A stretch of 44,651 nt of DNA, taken from contig JAGRJD010000052.1 of NCBI GenBank assembly GCA_020442915.1, forward strand, positions 1 through 44,651, in the 5' to 3' direction. The stretch is from Thiothrix sp. (GTDB lineage Bacteria; Pseudomonadota; Gammaproteobacteria; Thiotrichales; Thiotrichaceae). This document shows positions 26,207 through 35,591 of this stretch, one piece after another. Made by a program: the position numbers and the translations under genes. The stretch's first letter is position 1; the number at the start of each line of letters is the position of its first letter. The notes beneath the pieces were generated by a model that was not told the origin of the DNA, searched no databases, and was given only the letters and a program-made list of their open reading frames with translations.

Positions 26207-27331
26207 ATGAACCGGTACAGTGACTTCATACCCGTATCAGGTGTCACTAACAGAACAACTACAATGAACAATCGCCGCCAAATCAAGATACGACCGTTAC
26301 AACTGCAAGCCTGGACTCCTTCGGGAATGCGCCTGAACAATATGGCGCTGAACAAGTCACAGGCCTTCACCTTCAGTCTGGATGAGAACCGGGTTTTCCG
26401 GCTGCGTCTTTTTCCAGGTGACAAAAGCAGACAGCCGCTTTATGCCATCAACATGACGCTCGGGATCGGGGACACCACAGCGGGGCTCTGGCTGTCTGAC
26501 TGGCCACTGCTGGACAACATCCGTGAGTACATTCCGGAAGCCATGTTGCCGCGCCTGCCGGAAAACCTGGGAATCGCCCTGGCAGAAAACGCACTGGAGC
26601 CACTCATCAATATTGCAGAACACGGCCTGGCCAGCAAAATCAAGCTGCAATCCCTTTCAGCCCAACAGAACAGTCCGGTTTACACCCTGCCACTGGGTTT
26701 TGAACTGCTGGAGGCGAATCGCGGCAAACCCGACCCGAACAGCACCCATGCCGTGCATGGCCTGCTGATGCTGGAGGGGCAGCTGTACCCGATGCTACAG
26801 CAGCGTTTGCGACTCTGGCCTTCAGACCTGAATGAAGCATGGGAAAACCTGGAGACCAGCGTTTTTCTCGAAATCGGACAACTGGCACTCACCATCCCGG
26901 AAATCAACAGTCTGGGCAGCTCTGACGTACTCCTGCTGGAGAATAACCGTTTCCGGGAAGAAGGTACCATCAGGCTGCGGGTCAACCACAACCTGTACTG
27001 TGAAGCCGAAATCAGCAGCGGTGATGCCAACAAAATTCTAACCATAGCGACAGGATGGACCACCATGGCAGACCATGATGCACCCAACAGTATCGACCAG
27101 CTCAACAAACTGCCGGTCAAGCTCTCCTTCGACCTGGGGCAAAAAACCATTTCATTCAGTGAAATCAAACAGCTGAGGCCAGGTTATGTGATTGACCTGC
27201 CACACAGCCTGCCTGAAGTCGTACAGATTCATGCCCAGAACAAGCAGATAGGTACCGGCGAGCTGGTAGAGATCAGCGGCAGAATCGGTATCCGAATCAT
27301 CAGTCTGTTCGGCACACGCCCCAGCAACTGA
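26207..27331 (+). CDS. sctQ: T3SS sorting-platform protein SctQ
   Basis: A 374-residue cytoplasmic ring protein of the YscQ/SpaO/FliM-FliN family. The last 170 residues contain two SpoA domains: one around SSDVLLLENNRFREEGTIRLR, the other spanning LNKLPVKLSFDLGQKTISF and GTGELVEISGRIGIRIISLF. The N-terminal part is poorly conserved, as usual. An in-frame ATG at 26264 is an alternative start; neither has a strong ribosome site. It lies 40 bases upstream of sctR. Unlike Ysc operons, there is no sctP ahead of it. Confidence 0.88.
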   Translation: MNRYSDFIPVSGVTNRTTTMNNRRQIKIRPLQLQAWTPSGMRLNNMALNKSQAFTFSLDENRVFRLRLFPGDKSRQPLYAINMTLGIGDTTAGLWLSDWPLLDNIREYIPEAMLPRLPENLGIALAENALEPLINIAEHGLASKIKLQSLSAQQNSPVYTLPLGFELLEANRGKPDPNSTHAVHGLLMLEGQLYPMLQQRLRLWPSDLNEAWENLETSVFLEIGQLALTIPEINSLGSSDVLLLENNRFREEGTIRLRVNHNLYCEAEISSGDANKILTIATGWTTMADHDAPNSIDQLNKLPVKLSFDLGQKTISFSEIKQLRPGYVIDLPHSLPEVVQIHAQNKQIGTGELVEISGRIGIRIISLFGTRPSN

Positions 27332-27371
27332 CTTTCCTCCAACACCCGCAGATTACCGGCATTTAAAAACA

Positions 27372-28028
27372 ATGGATTCGTTTCCCAATCCCATACTGCT
27401 GATGGGGCTGCTGCTGCTGCTTGGACTGGCACCCTTTGTTGCCATCCTAGTCAGCTCCTTCATCAAGATAACGGTGGTCATGCACCTGACCCGCAGTGCC
27501 CTCGGACTGCAACAGGAACCACCCAACATGGCCATCAGTGGCATTGCCATCATACTGAGCATTTACATCATGGCCCCGGTAGGTATGGAAACCTACGAAA
27601 TTTTCAATGGCTACGGCATCGAGGTAACGGACATCAAGCATCCCGAGTTTCCACAGGCGCTGCGGGAAAGCTCACGTCCGCTGCAGGACTTCCTCACCAG
27701 GCACTCCACAACGGCAGAGCGCAATTTTTTCGTTCAGACCACCCAGAAAATCTGGCCGGAGAAATACGCCCGGGATGTGGATGAAAGCAACCTGCTGGTA
27801 CTGATTCCGGCTTTTCTGGTCAGTGAACTGACGGTTGCCTTCCAGCTCGGCTTCCTGATCTATCTGCCGTTCATCATCATCGACCTGATCGTTTCCAACA
27901 TCCTGCTGTCGCTCGGCATGATAATGGTGTCGCCCGTCATCATTTCCTTGCCCTTCAAGCTGCTGCTGTTTGTACTGGTTGATGGCTGGTCACGCCTTAT
28001 TCACGGCCTCCTGCTGAGTTATTCCTGA
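27372..28028 (+). CDS. sctR: T3SS export gate protein SctR
   Basis: A 218-residue membrane protein of the FliP/YscR family that forms the pentameric core of the export gate. Clear family stretches are LAPFVAILVSSFIKITVVMHLTR, the PP-containing LGLQQEPPNMAISGIAIIL, and the C-terminal LGMIMVSPVIISLPFKLLLFVLVDGW. Four hydrophobic segments and the family length are present. Two bases separate its stop from the sctS start. Confidence 0.97.
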   Translation: MDSFPNPILLMGLLLLLGLAPFVAILVSSFIKITVVMHLTRSALGLQQEPPNMAISGIAIILSIYIMAPVGMETYEIFNGYGIEVTDIKHPEFPQALRESSRPLQDFLTRHSTTAERNFFVQTTQKIWPEKYARDVDESNLLVLIPAFLVSELTVAFQLGFLIYLPFIIIDLIVSNILLSLGMIMVSPVIISLPFKLLLFVLVDGWSRLIHGLLLSYS

Positions 28029-28030
28029 CC

Positions 28031-28306
28031 ATGAACGAGAATTCACTACTCCATTTCACCGCACAGGCCATGCAACTGGTGCTGTACCTGTCACTGCCAT
28101 CCATCGCTGCCGCCACACTGGTCGGCCTGCTGATCGGGCTGTTTCAGGCCCTGACCTCCATACAGGAGCAGACCCTGCCCCATGGCTTCAAGCTGGTTGC
28201 GGTTATTTTCGCCATAGCCGCCACCATCCGCTGGTTCGGACCGGAACTTTACAATTACACCATCCAGATTTTTGACCAGATCACCCAGCTGGGAGGCAGT
28301 GGCTGA
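28031..28306 (+). CDS. sctS: T3SS export gate protein SctS
   Basis: A 91-residue two-helix membrane protein of the FliQ/YscS family that wraps the SctR-SctT core. It shows AMQLVLYLSLPSIAAATLVGLLIGLFQALTSIQEQTL, with the conserved Gln-rich SIQEQTL turn. The TGATG overlap with sctT implies coupled translation. Confidence 0.96.
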   Translation: MNENSLLHFTAQAMQLVLYLSLPSIAAATLVGLLIGLFQALTSIQEQTLPHGFKLVAVIFAIAATIRWFGPELYNYTIQIFDQITQLGGSG

Positions 28307-29103
28307 TGGAAGCAATTTCGGCGATCCAGCCCTGGTTCATGGCCCTGATCCTGACCACGCCCAGAATTCTGGTAGCGTTTTCGATCCTGCCCATGTTCAC
28401 ACAGCCCATTTTTCCGGCCCTGATCCGTAATGGCGTCATGGTGGTCATGTCACTGGCCTTGTTGCCGCTGACCCACGAACAGTTGCTGGACATGGAACTG
28501 AATATCGCCAACATCGCCCTGCTGCTGGTCAAGGAAAGCATCATCGGACTGGCCATGGGTTATGCCATGAGCATTCCATTCTGGGCCGTCCGGGGTGCCG
28601 GCTTCCTCATGGACCTGCAGCGCGGTGCCATGAGTGCCCTGTTTTTCTCCCCTACCGTGGCAGGCATGGTCTCACCACTGGGCAACCTGATGGCACAACT
28701 GGCCACCACCATGCTGTTCATGGGTGGTGGATTCCTCATGCTGATACAGACCCTGATGATGAGCTACCAGACATGGCCGCTGGATACCTTTTTCCCCTCT
28801 TTCAATGCCGGCACAGCCAAGTTTTTCCTGCAGCAGATGGACAGCCTGATGTACACGCTGGTACTGATCGCCGGCCCCTTCCTGGCACTGATGTTTCTGA
28901 TTGATTTCGGCACCGGTCTGGTCGGGCGCTACCTGCCACAGCTGAACATTTTCCTGGTTGCCATGCCCATCAAAAGTGCCCTGGTATTTTTTGTGCTGAT
29001 TTTCTACGTCAGCATTGTCGGGCACTACCTGCACGACATTTTCATCAACTTCGGCTCTCACCTCCAGATACTGGATCAATTGATCAATGAGTCAGGACAG
29101 TAG
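28306..29103 (+). CDS. sctT: T3SS export gate protein SctT
   Basis: A 265-residue polytopic protein of the FliR/YscT family that completes the export gate. It has the conserved PRILVAFSILPMFTQPIFPALIRNG near residues 20-45, KESIIGLAMGYAMSIPFWAV and FLMDLQRGAMSALFFSP. Length matches the family (about 255-265). The sctU start lies inside its last codons (17-base overlap). Confidence 0.96.
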   Translation: MEAISAIQPWFMALILTTPRILVAFSILPMFTQPIFPALIRNGVMVVMSLALLPLTHEQLLDMELNIANIALLLVKESIIGLAMGYAMSIPFWAVRGAGFLMDLQRGAMSALFFSPTVAGMVSPLGNLMAQLATTMLFMGGGFLMLIQTLMMSYQTWPLDTFFPSFNAGTAKFFLQQMDSLMYTLVLIAGPFLALMFLIDFGTGLVGRYLPQLNIFLVAMPIKSALVFFVLIFYVSIVGHYLHDIFINFGSHLQILDQLINESGQ

Positions 29104-30133
29104 CAGCGAAAAAACCGAAGAGGCCACCCCCAAGAAACTGCGGGATGCCCGCAAGAAAGGGCAGGTGGCCAGCAGCAAGGACGTACCATCGGCCTTCATT
29201 CTGGCTGTCGGCGTGGTGTACTTTGCCGTCCTGGGTCCCTGGTTCCTGCAAAAGCTGCTGGAAATCTTCCTGCTGGCAGCACAGCTGTACAGCTTCGATT
29301 TTGGTGAGGCGCTCAGCGGCATCATTCGAATCACCCTGGAGCTGGCGGTCATGACACTGCTGCTGCCATTCATATTGATCACCACGCTGGCAGCGATTCT
29401 GAGCTTCATCGTGCAGTTCGGGCTGGTCTTTTCTTTTGATCCCGTGATTCCCCGCATGGAAAAAATCAATCCGGCCAGCGGTTTCAAACGCATTTTCTCC
29501 GCCAAACAGCTCGTGACCACCCTGTTATCCCTGGTCAAGACCATCCTGATCGCCACCGTACTGTTCTTTGTGGTACGCAACGGTGTTTATGAGCTGATGA
29601 ACGAAGTCAACCAGTGCAACATTCTCTGCCTGGGCCAGCTGTCAGCAGAGCTGTTCGGAAACATGATGATGTTCATCCTGCCCCTGATCATCACCCTCGC
29701 CATTATCGACTACCTGTTCCAGCGCTCACAGTTCATGAAAGAACAGCGCATGACCAAGGAGGAGGTCAAGCGTGAGATGAAAGAGATGTTCGGCGACCCG
29801 CATGTCCGGGGAGCACGCAATGAAATGCGCCGGGAACTGAGTGAACAGGACATTCAGTCCCGAATCAAGACAGCTCGTCTATTGTTGATCGATATCGGGA
29901 TTGCAGTCGCATTACACTATGAGCAGGATGTCACGCCCCTGCCAATCATCGTCGCCATCGGGAAATCAACCATGGCCCGCAAAATGGTGGAAATCGCCCA
30001 GGTCGAGCGGGTTCCGGTACTGACGGATGGACGACTGGTGCAGGATTTGCTCGAAGAAGGGAAACTGGATCAGTACATTCCGACCTCGACCATTGACCGG
30101 GTTGCCTATGCCATGCGCAAGACGAGCAAGTAG
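29087..30133 (+). CDS. sctU: T3SS export gate/switch protein SctU lacking the NPTH autocleavage motif
   Basis: A 348-residue protein of the FlhB/YscU family. The N-terminus is canonical (SSEKTEEATPKKLRDARKKG), four hydrophobic segments follow, then the linker SQFMKEQRMTKEEVKREMKEMFGDP and a cytoplasmic domain. Normally that domain carries Asn-Pro-Thr-His before IAVALxY, and self-cleavage between Asn and Pro switches substrate class. Here residues 268-272 read IDIGI, directly followed by AVALHYEQDVTPLPII. The Asn-Pro bond is gone, and one residue may be deleted. Both sides are in frame and conserved, so this is not a frameshift. Switching by autocleavage is presumably impossible. Confidence 0.95.
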   Translation: MSQDSSSEKTEEATPKKLRDARKKGQVASSKDVPSAFILAVGVVYFAVLGPWFLQKLLEIFLLAAQLYSFDFGEALSGIIRITLELAVMTLLLPFILITTLAAILSFIVQFGLVFSFDPVIPRMEKINPASGFKRIFSAKQLVTTLLSLVKTILIATVLFFVVRNGVYELMNEVNQCNILCLGQLSAELFGNMMMFILPLIITLAIIDYLFQRSQFMKEQRMTKEEVKREMKEMFGDPHVRGARNEMRRELSEQDIQSRIKTARLLLIDIGIAVALHYEQDVTPLPIIVAIGKSTMARKMVEIAQVERVPVLTDGRLVQDLLEEGKLDQYIPTSTIDRVAYAMRKTSK

Positions 30134-30186
30134 TAACAACACTGAAAATCAACAATATTAATCAATTATTCGCGAACGGGACCATT

Positions 30187-30756
30187 ATGGCAGCAACAAA
30201 CCAGCAACAACCCCAACAAGCCGAGGGATTGGGACGCATCAGCAAGGCTTTATCCGATTTTGGTGAACGGGCACGCTCCGGTGAGCTGAAAGCCCGGCTG
30301 CAGTATTTTCTGTTCCGTCAAAGTCAGCAGGCCCGACGCTCCGACAGCCTGCTGTCCAAATACAAACGCCGCCTGCAGGAGGACTGGGCCAAATGGCTGG
30401 GCATCGCTGCCGGCCTGACCGCCCTGGTGATGTTCCTGAGTCCGGACAGTTTCTGGTTCTGGCAGATTCCGCTGGTACTGCTGCTGACTATCCTGGCTCC
30501 CTTCTTTTTTGAACTGCCCAATACCCTGAACGCCCTGTTCGGTAATACCGAGCAACAGCATCTGGTCGGCTCCATCATCACCCTGACCCATCCGATTGTG
30601 GATGGTCAGGGACAGACTCACCTGGAAGGCAGGGACTGGCAGGTGTCTGGGCCTGACTGCGTGGCCGGCTCATCAGTAAAAATCGTTACCCTGGATGCCC
30701 GTACCCTGTACGTCACCCTGGTCGGGCAGGATGCCCACAACTTCGGAAACCACTAA
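30187..30756 (+). CDS. NfeD-like membrane protein with C-terminal OB-fold, in the T3SS operon
   Basis: A 189-residue protein. The N-terminal 65 residues are soluble, basic and Gln/Arg-rich. Two hydrophobic segments (about 71-86 and 92-109) follow. Residues 126-180 show the NfeD C-terminal OB-fold pattern: VGSIITLTHPIVDGQGQTHL, then GRDWQVSGPDCVAGSSVKIV and a final LYVTLV. NfeD domains usually partner with SPFH/stomatin membrane scaffolds or proteases; none is nearby. The gene lies between sctU and sctV and its TAA overlaps the next ATG (TAATG). The 53-base AT-rich gap before it is the widest inside sctR-sctO and could hold an internal promoter. Role in secretion unknown. Confidence 0.78.
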   Translation: MAATNQQQPQQAEGLGRISKALSDFGERARSGELKARLQYFLFRQSQQARRSDSLLSKYKRRLQEDWAKWLGIAAGLTALVMFLSPDSFWFWQIPLVLLLTILAPFFFELPNTLNALFGNTEQQHLVGSIITLTHPIVDGQGQTHLEGRDWQVSGPDCVAGSSVKIVTLDARTLYVTLVGQDAHNFGNH

Positions 30757-31073
30757 TGGAAGGCAGTATCCGGCTGACACCCCAGGATGAGCGGACCACA
30801 GTCATTACCCTGCAGGGACCATTGGATCATGACATGGCGCAGAACCTGGCCACCCTTGCCGCCCGGACCCAGACCTTCGTGATCCTGAACTGCAGGCAGA
30901 TCCCTTACATCACCGCCGCCGGATCACTCGCATTACTGAAATTCTATCAGACCACCCGGAAGAAACCGGTACTGCAGGAAGCCGGCCCGGAGCTTGTCAG
31001 CACCCTGCAACTCACCGGGGCTGCCGGGTACGTGATCCTCAATCCGGATGCCGATCCAACAACAGCCAGCTGA
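30756..31073 (+). CDS. STAS-like protein without the phosphorylatable serine, in the T3SS operon
   Basis: A 105-residue single-domain protein with the STAS pattern: VITLQGPLDHDMAQNLATL, a central beta strand TFVILNCRQIPYITAAGSLAL, then VLQEAGPELVSTLQLTGAAGYVIL. In anti-sigma antagonists such as SpoIIAA the strand ends in Asp-Ser-Ser-Gly and the first Ser is phosphorylated. Here the equivalent is Thr-Ala-Ala-Gly (53-56), so phospho-switching is unlikely. Its start overlaps the stop of the NfeD-like gene and it ends 8 bases before sctV. No anti-sigma kinase is present. A structural or adaptor role at the membrane complex is possible. Confidence 0.78.
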   Translation: MEGSIRLTPQDERTTVITLQGPLDHDMAQNLATLAARTQTFVILNCRQIPYITAAGSLALLKFYQTTRKKPVLQEAGPELVSTLQLTGAAGYVILNPDADPTTAS

Positions 31074-31081
31074 ACAGAAAA

Positions 31082-33154
31082 ATGTCAAACAAAAATTCAC
31101 AAAGCCTGATAGCCCGTCTGATCCAGCGCAGCGATGTTGCGGTTGCCATCCTGCTGGTCCTGATCATTTTCATGATGATCCTGCCGCTGCCGACCCTGCT
31201 GATCGACACCCTCATCGCCCTGAACATGGGGCTGGCCATCATCCTGCTGATGCTGGCTGTCTACCTTCCGTCACCTCTGGCCTTCTCGGCCTTTCCGTCG
31301 GTATTGCTGCTCAGCACCCTGTTCCGGCTGGCACTGTCCATATCGACCACCCGCCTGATCCTGACAGAAGCCGATGCCGGTGAAATCATCCAGACTTTCG
31401 GGGAGTTTGTAGTGGCCGGCAACCTGATTGTCGGTCTGGTCGTGTTTCTGATCATCACCATTGTACAGTTTGTGGTTATCACCAAAGGATCGGAGCGGAT
31501 TGCCGAAGTCAGCGCCCGTTTCTCCCTGGACGCCATGCCTGGCAAGCAGATGAGTATCGACAGTGACCTGCGTGCCGGCGTCATTACCATGCAGGACGCC
31601 CGCGCCCGCCGCAACAACCTGGAAAAGGAAAGCCAGCTGTTCGGCTCCATGGATGGTGCCATGAAATTCGTCAAAGGAGACGCCATTGCCGGCCTGATCA
31701 TCATCATTGTCAACATCATTGGTGGTATCTCCATCGGCAGCTTCCAGCGCGGCATGGATATCGGTGAAGCCATGAATATCTATTCCGTTCTGACCATCGG
31801 GGACGGACTGGTATCCCAGATTCCGGCCCTGTTCGTCTCCATCACCGCCGGTATCATTGTCTCCCGGGTCACGGTTGATGATAAAAGCAATCTGGGCGAG
31901 GATATTGGCCGCCAACTGTTGTCCCAGCCCAACGCACTGCTTATCGGTGCCGCCGTTGTCACCCTCATGGGGTTGATTCCTGGCTTTCCGACCCTGGTAT
32001 TTTTCATCCTGGGTGCCCTGCTGGGCTTTACCGGCATGATGCTGCGCCGGGTACAGAATCGTTACGAATTTGCTGATGCGGAAGAAGTGACAGTCGTCGG
32101 GCATGAGCGTGCCGGCAAGGGTGGCGGTGGTGCACTGAGCCAGGATATGGCAACAGCACTGGAAGAAATGCAACCGCTTTCGTCCGTGCATGTCGAGCTG
32201 CCGGAAAATGCACGCCAGCTCATGTCACTGCCGGACCTCAATACCAGCTTCACTGCGGTGCGGCAGGAGTTTTTCAAGGAGCTGGGCGTTCCCTTGGATG
32301 GTATCAGCATCAGCATCTCCAGCCACCAGCCCTCCGATGATTACCAGGTATCCATTCATGGCATCCCGGTCGGCAAGGGCCAGCTGGGTACCAATACAAA
32401 CCAGCGCCAGGAACAGGATGTCATTCAGGCAGATAACAACTCGCTGCTGGTAACACCAGCCCGCAATCAGGACCTGACGCCGATTCAGGTATTGACGCGC
32501 CACATCAATTACATTCTGCATCGCCATGCCAGCGAGTTCATCGGCATCCAGGAAGTCCACTCCCTGATGGGCAAGCTGGAAGGGGCCGGTTACGCCACAC
32601 TGGTGCAGGAAGCCCAGCGTGCAGCCCCCAATCCCCGCATTGCTGATATTCTCAAGCGCCTGCTGAATGAAGGGGTCTCTATCCGCGATCTGCGTCGCAT
32701 TCTGGGTACCATCGTGGAGTTTGGTGAAGCAGAAAAGGATAACGGCATGCTGACAGAACGGGTCCGTATCAGCATGAAGCGCCAGTTGTCCTATACCTTT
32801 ACCAACGGCACCGGCAAGCTGCCAGTCTACATGCTGGATCCGGAGAGTGAAAAACTGCTGCAGACCAGCATCCGTCAGACACCGGCAGGCATTCACATGG
32901 CCCTGCCCCCGGATGTGAGCCGGCGTCTGTCCGAAAACCTGCGCAGCCTTGAAGAGCAGCATGCCCAGAATCCTGCTCCCGGCGCCCCGCGTCCGGTCGT
33001 ACTGACCAGCCTTGACCTGCGCCGCCATATCCGTAACCACCTGACTGCCGAATTTCCGCAACTCCCCATTCTCTCCCTGCCCGAACTGACACCGAACGTA
33101 GCCGTACAGCCCGTAGGGGAAATCCGTCTGCTGGCACCACCAACCACAGGGTAA
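31082..33154 (+). CDS. sctV: T3SS major export apparatus protein SctV
   Basis: A 690-residue protein of the FlhA/YscV (FHIPEP) family forming the nonameric export ring. The N-terminal half has about eight membrane helices and the signature [20 protein letters not shown]. The cytoplasmic loop contains [22 protein letters not shown]. The C-terminal half is the cytoplasmic ring domain, with [19 protein letters not shown] and [17 protein letters not shown]. Family length is about 675-705. It starts 8 bases after the STAS-like gene and ends 8 bases before sctN. Confidence 0.97.
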   Translation: MSNKNSQSLIARLIQRSDVAVAILLVLIIFMMILPLPTLLIDTLIALNMGLAIILLMLAVYLPSPLAFSAFPSVLLLSTLFRLALSISTTRLILTEADAGEIIQTFGEFVVAGNLIVGLVVFLIITIVQFVVITKGSERIAEVSARFSLDAMPGKQMSIDSDLRAGVITMQDARARRNNLEKESQLFGSMDGAMKFVKGDAIAGLIIIIVNIIGGISIGSFQRGMDIGEAMNIYSVLTIGDGLVSQIPALFVSITAGIIVSRVTVDDKSNLGEDIGRQLLSQPNALLIGAAVVTLMGLIPGFPTLVFFILGALLGFTGMMLRRVQNRYEFADAEEVTVVGHERAGKGGGGALSQDMATALEEMQPLSSVHVELPENARQLMSLPDLNTSFTAVRQEFFKELGVPLDGISISISSHQPSDDYQVSIHGIPVGKGQLGTNTNQRQEQDVIQADNNSLLVTPARNQDLTPIQVLTRHINYILHRHASEFIGIQEVHSLMGKLEGAGYATLVQEAQRAAPNPRIADILKRLLNEGVSIRDLRRILGTIVEFGEAEKDNGMLTERVRISMKRQLSYTFTNGTGKLPVYMLDPESEKLLQTSIRQTPAGIHMALPPDVSRRLSENLRSLEEQHAQNPAPGAPRPVVLTSLDLRRHIRNHLTAEFPQLPILSLPELTPNVAVQPVGEIRLLAPPTTG

Positions 33155-33162
33155 CCACACAC

Positions 33163-34494
33163 ATGTCACTGGAATACGTACCTGAACGCCTGCGTGCCGC
33201 AATCAAGACTGCCACCACACTGGTGCTGCACGGCCGCATTGTACAAGTCACCGGAACCGTCGTGCGCGCCATCATTCCGAAAGTCAGGCTGGGGGAACTG
33301 TGTATCCTGCGCAATGCCGGTGAAGAGGGCTACATCCCGGCAGAAGTCATCGGCTTTGAGCAGAACATCGCCCTGCTGGCCCCGATCGGCGATATGCAGG
33401 GTGTCTCCATCCATACCCAGGTCACCGCCACTGGCGAAACCCTGCGGGTTGCAGTGGGAGAGAGCCTCAAGGGCTGTGTCCTGGACGGTGTGGGGCGCAT
33501 ACAAAGCAACACCTTCAACCATGCCCTGAACCTGCAGGAATCCTATCCGCTTTACGCATCCCCACCCGATCCCCTGCAACGGCAGATGGTGCACCAGCCC
33601 CTGTCGCTGGGCATCCGCGCTCTGGATGGACTGGTCACCTGCGGTATCGGCCAGCGTATCGGCATTTTTGCCGGAGCCGGGGTCGGCAAAAGCTCACTCC
33701 TGAGCATGCTGATCAAACATGCCGCCTCGGATGTGAATGTTGTGGCCCTGATTGGTGAGCGGGGCCGGGAAGTGCGAGAGTTCATCGAGGACTCGCTTGG
33801 CAATGAGGGCATGAAAAAAACCATTCTGGTGGTTGCCACCTCGGATCGGCCCCCCATTGAACGCCTCAAGGCTGCTTATGTGGCAACGGCTGTCGCCGAA
33901 TACTTCCGGGACCAGGACCAGAAAGTGCTGCTGCTGATGGACTCGCTCACCCGCTTTGCCCGTGCACAGCGTGAAATCGGACTGGCTGCAGGCGAAGCAC
34001 CGGCCCGACGCGGCTATCCACCTTCCGTGTTCTCCGAATTACCTAAACTGGTTGAACGTGCCGGAAGTGGTGCCAGTGGTTCCATCACCGCCTTTTATAC
34101 GGTGCTGATCGAAGGGGACGACATGTCTGATCCGGTCGGTGATGAAGTACGCTCCCTGCTGGATGGCCATATCATTCTTTCCCGTGAGCTGGCTGCTGCC
34201 AACCATTATCCGGCCATTGATACCCTGGGCAGCCTGAGCCGTCTGATGGCCAGGCTGGCAACACCGGCCCAGCGGGAAGCGGCAGCCCATATCCGGGGAC
34301 TGCTGTCCAAGCACAAGGAAATTGAATTTCTGGTTCGTGTCGGGGAGTACCAGCGGGGTGCCGACCCTCAGGCAGATGAAGCGCTGGACAAGATTGATGC
34401 GATTCGCGCTTTTCTGAAGCAGAAACCGGATGAACACAGCAGTTATGACCAAACGCTGGCCCAACTGGTTCAGCTGGCCGGATTCCAGCAATGA
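33163..34494 (+). CDS. sctN: T3SS ATPase SctN
   Basis: A 443-residue cytoplasmic F1-type ATPase that unloads chaperones and unfolds substrates at the export gate. Walker A is GAGVGKS (171-177), Walker B lies in [20 protein letters not shown], and the signature region [21 protein letters not shown] is intact. Length matches YscN (439). sctO begins within its stop (ATGA). Confidence 0.97.
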   Translation: MSLEYVPERLRAAIKTATTLVLHGRIVQVTGTVVRAIIPKVRLGELCILRNAGEEGYIPAEVIGFEQNIALLAPIGDMQGVSIHTQVTATGETLRVAVGESLKGCVLDGVGRIQSNTFNHALNLQESYPLYASPPDPLQRQMVHQPLSLGIRALDGLVTCGIGQRIGIFAGAGVGKSSLLSMLIKHAASDVNVVALIGERGREVREFIEDSLGNEGMKKTILVVATSDRPPIERLKAAYVATAVAEYFRDQDQKVLLLMDSLTRFARAQREIGLAAGEAPARRGYPPSVFSELPKLVERAGSGASGSITAFYTVLIEGDDMSDPVGDEVRSLLDGHIILSRELAAANHYPAIDTLGSLSRLMARLATPAQREAAAHIRGLLSKHKEIEFLVRVGEYQRGADPQADEALDKIDAIRAFLKQKPDEHSSYDQTLAQLVQLAGFQQ

Positions 34495-34931
34495 GTCTGG
34501 AGAAACTGCAGAAAATCCGTGCCAGACGGCTGGATAAGCAATTACTGCTGGTACAGGAACGCAAGAGTCAGATGCTGGCTGCCGAACAGCAGTTGCATCA
34601 GGCCCGTCAGGAGCTGGAGCAGTTCCATCACTGGCGACTCAATCACCAGGAAAGCCTGTTCAAGGGCCTGCAAGGTCAGACTTTTGGCCCGGAAGCCATT
34701 TTTGAATACCGCAACACCCTGGAATCTCTGGGACAAAAGGAAGAAATGCTGCACGTGACCATCCACCAAGCTGGTGAACAGTTGAAGCTGGCCCAGGAAG
34801 CCTATGCCAGCGAACGGCAAAGCGCCAACGCCTTGGCAATGAAAAATGAAAAAACCAAAGAAATCGTTGATATAATGAATAAAGAGGATGCTCAGCTCGC
34901 TCTGAGCAAGGAAAATACACCCGAGAACTGA
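34491..34931 (+). CDS. sctO: T3SS ATPase stalk protein SctO
   Basis: A 146-residue coiled-coil protein in the SctO (YscO/FliJ) position, coupled to sctN. It begins [20 protein letters not shown] and is almost entirely heptad-like helix rich in Gln, Glu, Lys and Leu, matching the family's two-helix coiled coil that inserts into the ATPase ring. Last gene of the plus-strand block; the next two T3SS genes are on the other strand. No SctP-like gene follows, whereas sctP follows sctO in Ysc operons. Confidence 0.85.
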   Translation: MSLEKLQKIRARRLDKQLLLVQERKSQMLAAEQQLHQARQELEQFHHWRLNHQESLFKGLQGQTFGPEAIFEYRNTLESLGQKEEMLHVTIHQAGEQLKLAQEAYASERQSANALAMKNEKTKEIVDIMNKEDAQLALSKENTPEN

Positions 34932-34982
34932 CCCCCCGACTCCCGCTCACTCTCATGCCAGCCCGCCGGTCCCTGCACAGCC

Positions 34983-35591
34983 CTACTTCGGAAACGCCTT
35001 GCGGATGGTCTTCACCAGTACATCAACCTGCTGCTCGACACTGGCGTTGACAATACCGACATCGGACTCCAGCACACACTCATCCAGCTTAAGGCGTGCA
35101 TCGCCGATGACTTCAATGTGGTTGAAACTCTGCTGAACTTCACGCAACTGTTCATTGACAGCCTCCAGCATCTGGGGATGGGCACGTACCGTCAGCTTGT
35201 TGCCATTGCGGATCAGCTCCAGCCCGTTATGAACGGCACTTTTCACCAGTGTTTCGCTATCAAACCCGTTGATGACTTCCCGGATGGTATCCACCACCAG
35301 ATCAACCATGGACTGCTCAACCTGTTGCAACTGCTGGTGCATGCGCAGTGAGTAACCAAACAATGCTTCCGCCTGTTCCTGGCTGGCCTGCTCCATCCCA
35401 TCGGCAAAACCCTGCCGGACTGCTCCGACTTTGGCCTGTTCCAGCTCAAGGGCACGCTGCTTTTCACGCTGGGCCAGCTTCTGCATCAGTTCCTCATAGC
35501 CCAGCAACTGTTTGTAGTCCCTGGACTTAAGAATGGTCTGCCCTGGCTGAAGCTGGGTCTCCAGTGACCTAACTGAAACGAATTTGTCCAT
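34983..35591 (-). CDS. sctL: T3SS ATPase regulator/stator SctL
   Basis: A 202-residue FliH/YscL-like protein linking the ATPase to the sorting platform. A helical, Glu/Gln-rich N-terminal half (about 35-100) is followed by a globular C-terminal domain with VDLVVDTIREVINGFDSETLV, KLTVRAHPQMLEAVNEQL and LDECVLESDVGIVNASVEQQ, all typical of the family. Its ATG lies inside the 3' end of sctK (23-base overlap), so the two are translationally coupled. It is convergent with sctO. Confidence 0.92.
   Translation of the reverse strand: MDKFVSVRSLETQLQPGQTILKSRDYKQLLGYEELMQKLAQREKQRALELEQAKVGAVRQGFADGMEQASQEQAEALFGYSLRMHQQLQQVEQSMVDLVVDTIREVINGFDSETLVKSAVHNGLELIRNGNKLTVRAHPQMLEAVNEQLREVQQSFNHIEVIGDARLKLDECVLESDVGIVNASVEQQVDVLVKTIRKAFPK

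Noticed and set aside
29087..30133. Loss of SctU NPTH explained by a local frameshift
   Set aside because: Conserved residues immediately before and after the site are in the same frame, so only the motif itself is changed.
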